A stretch of 64,000 nucleotides of DNA. Origin: CAZENU01 sp965117035. Lineage in GTDB: Bacteria; Chloroflexota; Dehalococcoidia; Lucifugimonadales; CAZENU01. Numbering within the stretch: the stretch's first letter is position 1; each line of letters opens with the position of its first letter. The position numbers and the translations under genes were made by a program. The stretch covers positions 2,666,001 through 2,730,000 of the forward strand of contig OZ220748.1 of NCBI GenBank assembly GCA_965117035.1, given 5' to 3'. Positions 60,554-64,000 of this stretch are shown in pieces. The notes under the pieces are model-generated. The model was not told the origin of the DNA. It saw nothing but the letters and a program-made list of their open reading frames with translations, and searched no databases.

Positions 60554-60740
60554 GGAGACCTTTGCGTAACCCCACCTGTGGGTAACAGATGTGGCGTCGA
60601 TGCGTCGTCTTCGTATCTGGAGACCCCCTGCCCCTGGGTTCCCGCCTGCGCGGGAATGACGGTTATGCGAAGGTCTCCCCGCGCGGGAGTGAGGGTTGTG
60701 CAAGGGCCTCCCTTCGCGGGAATGACGGCTATAGAGGGTT
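60554..60740. repeat. Family B palindromic element and adjoining hairpin copies
   Basis: The main element (60554-60678, 125 bp) has ends GGAGACCTTTGCGTAAC and GTTATGCGAAGGTCTCC, near-perfect inverted repeats. The rest (to 60740) has two more fragments (GCGCGGGAGTGAGGG, CGCGGGAATGACGG). The region fills the 293-bp gap between lipA and metF. Confidence 0.75.
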
Positions 60741-60765
60741 CTCTCTTTGGGTGAGTGACGGCCCG

Positions 60766-61644
60766 TTAGCGCGGGAAGCCTTCGAGCACGCGGGCGGCCG
60801 CCTCGTAGTCGCGGCGCCCCGCTCGCAGTATCGGCGGCACCAGGTATATCGACCTGAAGCCGGCCTCCACGAAGTCGTGCAGCACGGCGAGGGCGATCTC
60901 CACCGCGTCCCGGCCCTTGTCGAGGTCGGCGGTTATCCACTCCGGTACGGCGCCGAACACCATGCCGCCCGGCGTGACCACCTGCAGCCCGCAGAATATG
61001 GGGCTGGTCAGCTCCTCGCCGTAGTTCTCGGCGTAGCCGTCGAGAAAGCGCCGCACCCGCGCGGGGTCGAACACGGGCTGCATCAGGAAGTACCGGGCGC
61101 CCGCGTCGATCTTGCGGCGCGTGAGCTTTGTCTGCGCCTCCAGCCCCAGCCCCAGGTCGATGGTGGCTCCCACGCAGAGCTCCGTCGGCGAGCGCAGCTT
61201 GCCGCCCCTGTAGTCCAGCCCGCTGTTCATGGCGGTGGCCGCCGCGAGCAGCCCTGTCGGCGTGAAGTCGTCGACTGCCTTCAGGTTGGACAGCTCGCGC
61301 TCGGTGAAGCGGTCGCCCATCACGACCACCGCGTTCTCCAGCCCGAGCAGGCCCGCGCCCAGCAGCATGCTTTCGAGGGCAAGCTTGTTCATGTCCCGCG
61401 TCGCGACCGTGAACAGCACGTCCCGGCCGGTGTTCTGCCTGATCCAGTGGGCCGCCAGCAGGGACGTCACGCGGACCGACTTGCCGGGGTTGTACGCGAC
61501 GGAGATGAAGTCGGCCCGCAGGTCGCGGGCGGGCTGCAGAAGGGCGGGGTCGGGCCCCCGAGGCGGCGTGAAGTCGCACACGAAGAGCACCCGGCCTGGA
61601 TCGCGTTCGCGCAGCTCGACGATGGAGGTCACTTTGGATCGCAC
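60766..61644 (-). CDS. metF: Methylenetetrahydrofolate reductase (MetF-like)
   Basis: 292 residues from GTG 61644. It is a TIM barrel with FVCDFTPPRGPDPALLQPA (the substrate-binding Glu of the family start appears as Asp), VLFTVATRDMNKLALESMLLGA, VVMGDRFTE, GATIDLGLGLEAQTKLTRRKIDAGARYFLMQPVFDP and FCGLQVVTPGGMVFGAVPEWI. The KI(D/A)AGA-F-QPVFD motif is diagnostic. It reduces 5,10-methylene-THF to 5-methyl-THF. It may supply the core MetE; no other folate gene is near. Confidence 0.82.
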   Translation of the reverse strand: MRSKVTSIVELRERDPGRVLFVCDFTPPRGPDPALLQPARDLRADFISVAYNPGKSVRVTSLLAAHWIRQNTGRDVLFTVATRDMNKLALESMLLGAGLLGLENAVVVMGDRFTERELSNLKAVDDFTPTGLLAAATAMNSGLDYRGGKLRSPTELCVGATIDLGLGLEAQTKLTRRKIDAGARYFLMQPVFDPARVRRFLDGYAENYGEELTSPIFCGLQVVTPGGMVFGAVPEWITADLDKGRDAVEIALAVLHDFVEAGFRSIYLVPPILRAGRRDYEAAARVLEGFPR

Positions 61645-61789
61645 CTCAGCGCAGGGAACGGTCCCGCGAGTGCGGGGGATGCGCAGTGAAGACGGGCGCC
61701 GGCCTTCGCGTGCCGGCGCCCCTGGGCGCTGCCCGCCAGGACCGTGGGAGAGGCGGCTGGCGGGAAGGCCGAGTGTAGTTTCGAGGCGA

Positions 61790-62275
61790 CTAGCGCCAGC
61801 CGAGCATTCCCCGCCTGGCCGGGACCAGGGAGATCCTGTGCCCTTCGGAGCACTTGTAGCGCTGCTCCCGCGCGTCGGGACGCTTGCCCGAGAGCGACGA
61901 CTGCTCCATCACCTTGTCGCAGAACGGGCAGTTCACGGCGTAGGCCACCCGGTTGCGTATGCGAACGGCCCGCGCGTACACGAGAGTCTCCGCCAGGTTG
62001 GCGAAGTCTCCGCAGTAGCGCAGCACGTACCTGGTGGCGGCGCTGATGATGCTGGCGCCGTTGCTGCTGATGGTGGCGTTCGTGTGGGAGTAGTCGACCC
62101 AGCCGCAGCTCAGACACTCCGGCTCGTCGTAGCCCATGACCAGCCGCGTTCCGCACCTGTGACAGTGCGTCAGCGGCTTCGGCGCAGGGGCGACCTGGGC
62201 CCCTGGGGCCGGTGCGACCTCGACCAACTGGGCTGGTAGCGCTGATGCTTCGGGCCTGGCTGCTGCGATGACCAT
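61790..62275 (-). CDS. Zinc-ribbon protein, unknown function
   Basis: 161 residues. Two zinc-binding sites are visible: CHRCG...CLSCG (about 38-57) and CPFC...CSEGH (about 115-146). The middle is THNATISSNGASIISAATRYVLRYC-like and the N-terminus is Ala/Pro-rich. No DNA-binding domain or enzyme motif is recognised. An AAGGAGAGT site lies upstream. A strong promoter with an embedded operator lies 210 bp upstream, with a possible small upstream frame between. Confidence 0.65.
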   Translation of the reverse strand: MVIAAARPEASALPAQLVEVAPAPGAQVAPAPKPLTHCHRCGTRLVMGYDEPECLSCGWVDYSHTNATISSNGASIISAATRYVLRYCGDFANLAETLVYARAVRIRNRVAYAVNCPFCDKVMEQSSLSGKRPDAREQRYKCSEGHRISLVPARRGMLGWR

Positions 62276-62286
62276 GGAGACTCTCC

Positions 62287-62430
62287 TTAGACCGGGCTGT
62301 ACCCGTCCGGAACAAGAATGGATGGGGCTCGAGCCCGTCCACCGGAGTGTTCCTGAGGAAGAATCGCGCGCACGGAGGTAAGGTCCTCCGTCCGCCGGCG
62401 CATCCCGCGGCCGTCCATATCTATGCGCAC
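62287..62430 (-). CDS. Possible small ORF in the leader of the zinc-ribbon gene
   Basis: 47 codons from GTG 62430 (GGAGGG about nine bases upstream; ATG 62418 internal) to TAA, ending 11 bases before the zinc-ribbon start. It is basic at the start (RRRTEDL) and ends VPDGYSPV. Whether it is a leader peptide is not testable from sequence. It could be chance in this composition. Confidence 0.25.
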   Translation of the reverse strand: MRIDMDGRGMRRRTEDLTSVRAILPQEHSGGRARAPSILVPDGYSPV

Positions 62431-62485
62431 CCCAGTCGTCCCTCCAGAAGCACCTGAGCCGAATCGAACCCCCAAAGCACGTTCT

Positions 62486-62514
62486 ATACTAAGTCTAAGA
62501 AATAGACTAGTCAA
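62486..62514 (-). promoter_or_regulatory. Strong promoter with palindromic operator in its spacer
   Basis: On the minus strand, TTGACT (62514-62509), a 17-base spacer and TAGTAT (62491-62486). The spacer is a perfect inverted repeat, AGTCTA-TTTCT-TAGACT. The stretch is A/T-rich in a G/C-rich region, upstream of the zinc-ribbon gene. This layout fits tight repression or activation by a dimeric regulator. Confidence 0.65.
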
Positions 62515-62574
62515 GTACCTATCAAAGTAATTAGCAATGTGATTAAATTCACGTTCGGACCCCTCCTCCCTCGC

Positions 62575-62640
62575 CGGGAGAGCGCCGCTCTTCTCCCTCT
62601 CCCTCGACGGGAGAGGGCTGGGGTGAGGGTGAAGGTCAAC
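62575..62640. repeat. Dispersed GC-rich hairpin element (two copies)
   Basis: CCGGGAGAGCG, then CTCCCTCTCCCTCGACGG and GGAGAGGGCTGGGGTGAGGG, the same element type as at 2883, 14622 and 20147. It lies upstream of etfB. The remaining stretch between 62515 and 62575 is A/T-rich without features. Confidence 0.7.
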
Positions 62641-62743
62641 CCAGGCGCGGGTTCTTCAAGGGTGAAGCGCGAGGTCAGGGCGCCGCCCGCCTTGGCAACG
62701 AAACCGTGGCAATGCTAGGCTTCCGACCTGACAGGGAGGCGGT

Positions 62744-63541
62744 ATGTCGCTGAGAATGGTCGTCTGCGTCAAGCAGGTCTTGGACCCGGAGATGCCCGCG
62801 TCCGCCTTCCGGGTTGACGCGGACAAAAACCGGGCCGCGGACGCGCCAGGTATCCCGCCGGTCATCAACGGCTTCGACGAGAACGCCGTCGAGGCCGCGC
62901 TGCGCATTAAGGACGCGTCCGACGCCGCGATCACCGTGCTGTCCGTCGGGGACGGCTTCCAGGCCGACGTGATGAAGAAGCCGCTGTCGATGGGCGTGGA
63001 CGAGCTCGTGCTCGTGGAAGACGAGTCGCTGGCGCACCTGGACTCGTACGCCACCGCGCTCGTCCTGTACAGGGCCATCCGGAAGCTGGGTGGCGCCGAC
63101 CTGGTGCTGTGCGGCCGACAGGCGTCCGACTGGGATAACGCACAGGTCCCGCTCGGCCTGGCCGAGATGCTGGAGCTACCCTGCGTCACGGTCGCGCGGG
63201 ACGTACAGGTGGTCGACGGCGGCGTGGTCGTCCACCGGGTGCTGCCCGACGGATACGAGGTGGTCGAGGCCCGCCTGCCAGCGCTGGTCACGGTGAGCAA
63301 CGAGCTCGGCGAGCCGAGGTACCCCACGCTGCGCGGCATCATGGCCGCCGGACGCAAGACGCCGACGGTCTGGACCGCGGCCGACCTGGACGTCGACCCG
63401 GTCGACCTGGAACCCAGGGTCCGGGTGGTCGACCTCGCCGTTCCGGTGGTCGACCGGGAGTGCGAGATCGTCAGCGCGGAGACCGACGCGGATGCGGGCA
63501 GGGCGCTCGCCCTGAGGCTCCGCGAGGATGGCCTGATATGA
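62744..63541 (+). CDS. etfB: Electron transfer flavoprotein beta subunit
   Basis: 265 residues from ATG 62744, with GGGAGG upstream. The start LRMVVCVKQVLDPE, the middle VINGFDENAVEAALRIKD and ITVLSVGDGFQADVMKKPLSMG, then GADLVLCGRQASDWDNAQVPLGLAEML, match EtfB, including the AMP-binding DxDNAQVP-type loop. It takes electrons from acyl-CoA or other dehydrogenases. EtfA follows. Confidence 0.95.
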   Translation: MSLRMVVCVKQVLDPEMPASAFRVDADKNRAADAPGIPPVINGFDENAVEAALRIKDASDAAITVLSVGDGFQADVMKKPLSMGVDELVLVEDESLAHLDSYATALVLYRAIRKLGGADLVLCGRQASDWDNAQVPLGLAEMLELPCVTVARDVQVVDGGVVVHRVLPDGYEVVEARLPALVTVSNELGEPRYPTLRGIMAAGRKTPTVWTAADLDVDPVDLEPRVRVVDLAVPVVDRECEIVSAETDADAGRALALRLREDGLI

Positions 63542-63572
63542 GACCGACCGCCGCGAGGCAGGAGATGGCGCC

Positions 63573-64000
63573 ATGGTAGACGTGCTCGTCTTCGGCGAGA
63601 CCCGCGGCGTCGCCCTCGACCCCTCCACGGCGGAGCTCCTGGGCGCGGCCCGCGACCTGGGCGGCGAGGTGGGCGTGACGCTGATGGGCCAGTCGCCGTC
63701 CGGCGCGGCCGCGGCGGCCGTCGCGCTCGGCGCCGACCGCGTCTACCAGGTGATGGACCCGCTGCTGGACGGCGTATCCACGGATGCCGCGGTCGCGGCC
63801 TTCGAGCGGATGTGCAAGAGCGAGTCGCCGTCGGTCGTGCTCGCTGCGGCCACGCCGGAGGGGCGCGAAATCGGCCCGCGGGTGGCCTTCCGGCTCGGCG
63901 TCGGCGCGGCCCAGGACTGCGTCGGCGTGGCGCGGGACGTGGGGACCGGCCGCGTGGTCGCCCGCAGGCCCGTCTACGGCGGTAACGCGGTTGCGACTGT
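63573..64000 (+). CDS. etfA: Electron transfer flavoprotein alpha subunit (partial)
   Basis: Begins at ATG 63573, with CAGGAG upstream, and runs off the right end, so about 142 residues are visible. It shows DVLVFGETRGVALDPSTAELLGAARDL, VTLMGQSPSG, VALGADRVYQVMDPLLD and VVARRPVYGGNAVATV, the domain I pattern of EtfA. The FAD-binding C-terminal domain lies outside. It is 31 bases after etfB. Confidence 0.9.
   Translation, partial: MVDVLVFGETRGVALDPSTAELLGAARDLGGEVGVTLMGQSPSGAAAAAVALGADRVYQVMDPLLDGVSTDAAVAAFERMCKSESPSVVLAAATPEGREIGPRVAFRLGVGAAQDCVGVARDVGTGRVVARRPVYGGNAVAT

Noticed and set aside
62440..62485. tRNA T-loop-like GGTTCGATTC on the minus strand
   Set aside because: No T-stem or acceptor pairing and no anticodon arm; it is the leader of the zinc-ribbon gene.

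Overview
The window is dense, high-G+C bacterial chromosome. The gene set points to a member of the Chloroflexota, probably Dehalococcoidia/SAR202-like, but this is inference because no rRNA or tRNA gene is present. The pointers are a short core-type MetE, several CoA-transferase, MmgE/PrpD, D-aminoacylase and molybdenum-hydroxylase genes, a ccmH-ccmF pair, SelB, and many small palindromic repeats. Starts are ATG, GTG or TTG, usually behind a GGAGG-type site, and many neighbours overlap by ATGA or GTGA.

Region by region. 1-9.8 kb is catabolic and mostly leftward: a partial sugar-active protein, a mannonate dehydratase-like enzyme, a D-aminoacylase-type amidohydrolase, a GYD protein, an aspartic protease pair, and a citrate synthase/core-MetE/PrpD operon. 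9.9-14.7 kb holds a secreted leucine-rich-repeat protein, an acetyltransferase, a 126-bp tandem repeat and an IS481-family element sitting inside that repeat. 14.7-23.5 kb holds a CitE-like lyase with a CoA transferase, a lone TIR protein, two dehydrogenases, an orphan RHH antitoxin, a three-gene block flanked by inverted repeats, and an amidase. 23.6-33.8 kb is core machinery: dprA-topA, a duplicated small membrane/coiled-coil gene pair, xerC, the cytochrome c maturation genes ccmH-ccmF-ccmI-like, and a TPR protein. 33.8-45.1 kb is defence and DNA processing: an acetyltransferase, endonuclease Q, mcrC, a frameshifted mcrB, selB, an unknown protein, nurA, and a HigB/HigA toxin-antitoxin pair whose antitoxin carries an ImmA/IrrE protease domain. 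45.3-55.7 kb is metabolic again: a three-subunit molybdenum hydroxylase with a MoaD-like protein, a DapA-family lyase, a putative nuclease, an M16 peptidase, and a paired pseudo-SDR and active SDR. 55.7-64 kb holds tatA, the rlmD-maf-tatB-tatC operon, lipA, metF, a zinc-ribbon gene with a marked promoter/operator, and etfB with the start of etfA.

How the genes may work together. etfBA, the CoA transferase, the lyase and the SDR pair fit acyl-CoA catabolism. Citrate synthase and PrpD could form part of a methylcitrate route. The Tat genes could export the cofactor-loaded enzymes. EndoQ, McrBC, the TIR protein, NurA and HigBA form a loose nucleic-acid surveillance and defence stretch.

The intergenic space is unusually rich in nonautonomous palindromic repeats. 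Three inverted-repeat families (A, B, C), one tract family (D) and a dispersed GC-rich hairpin are described below. Two copies of family A show convincing terminal inverted repeats and 7-bp target duplications. No rRNA, tRNA, CRISPR array, riboswitch or origin was recognised.
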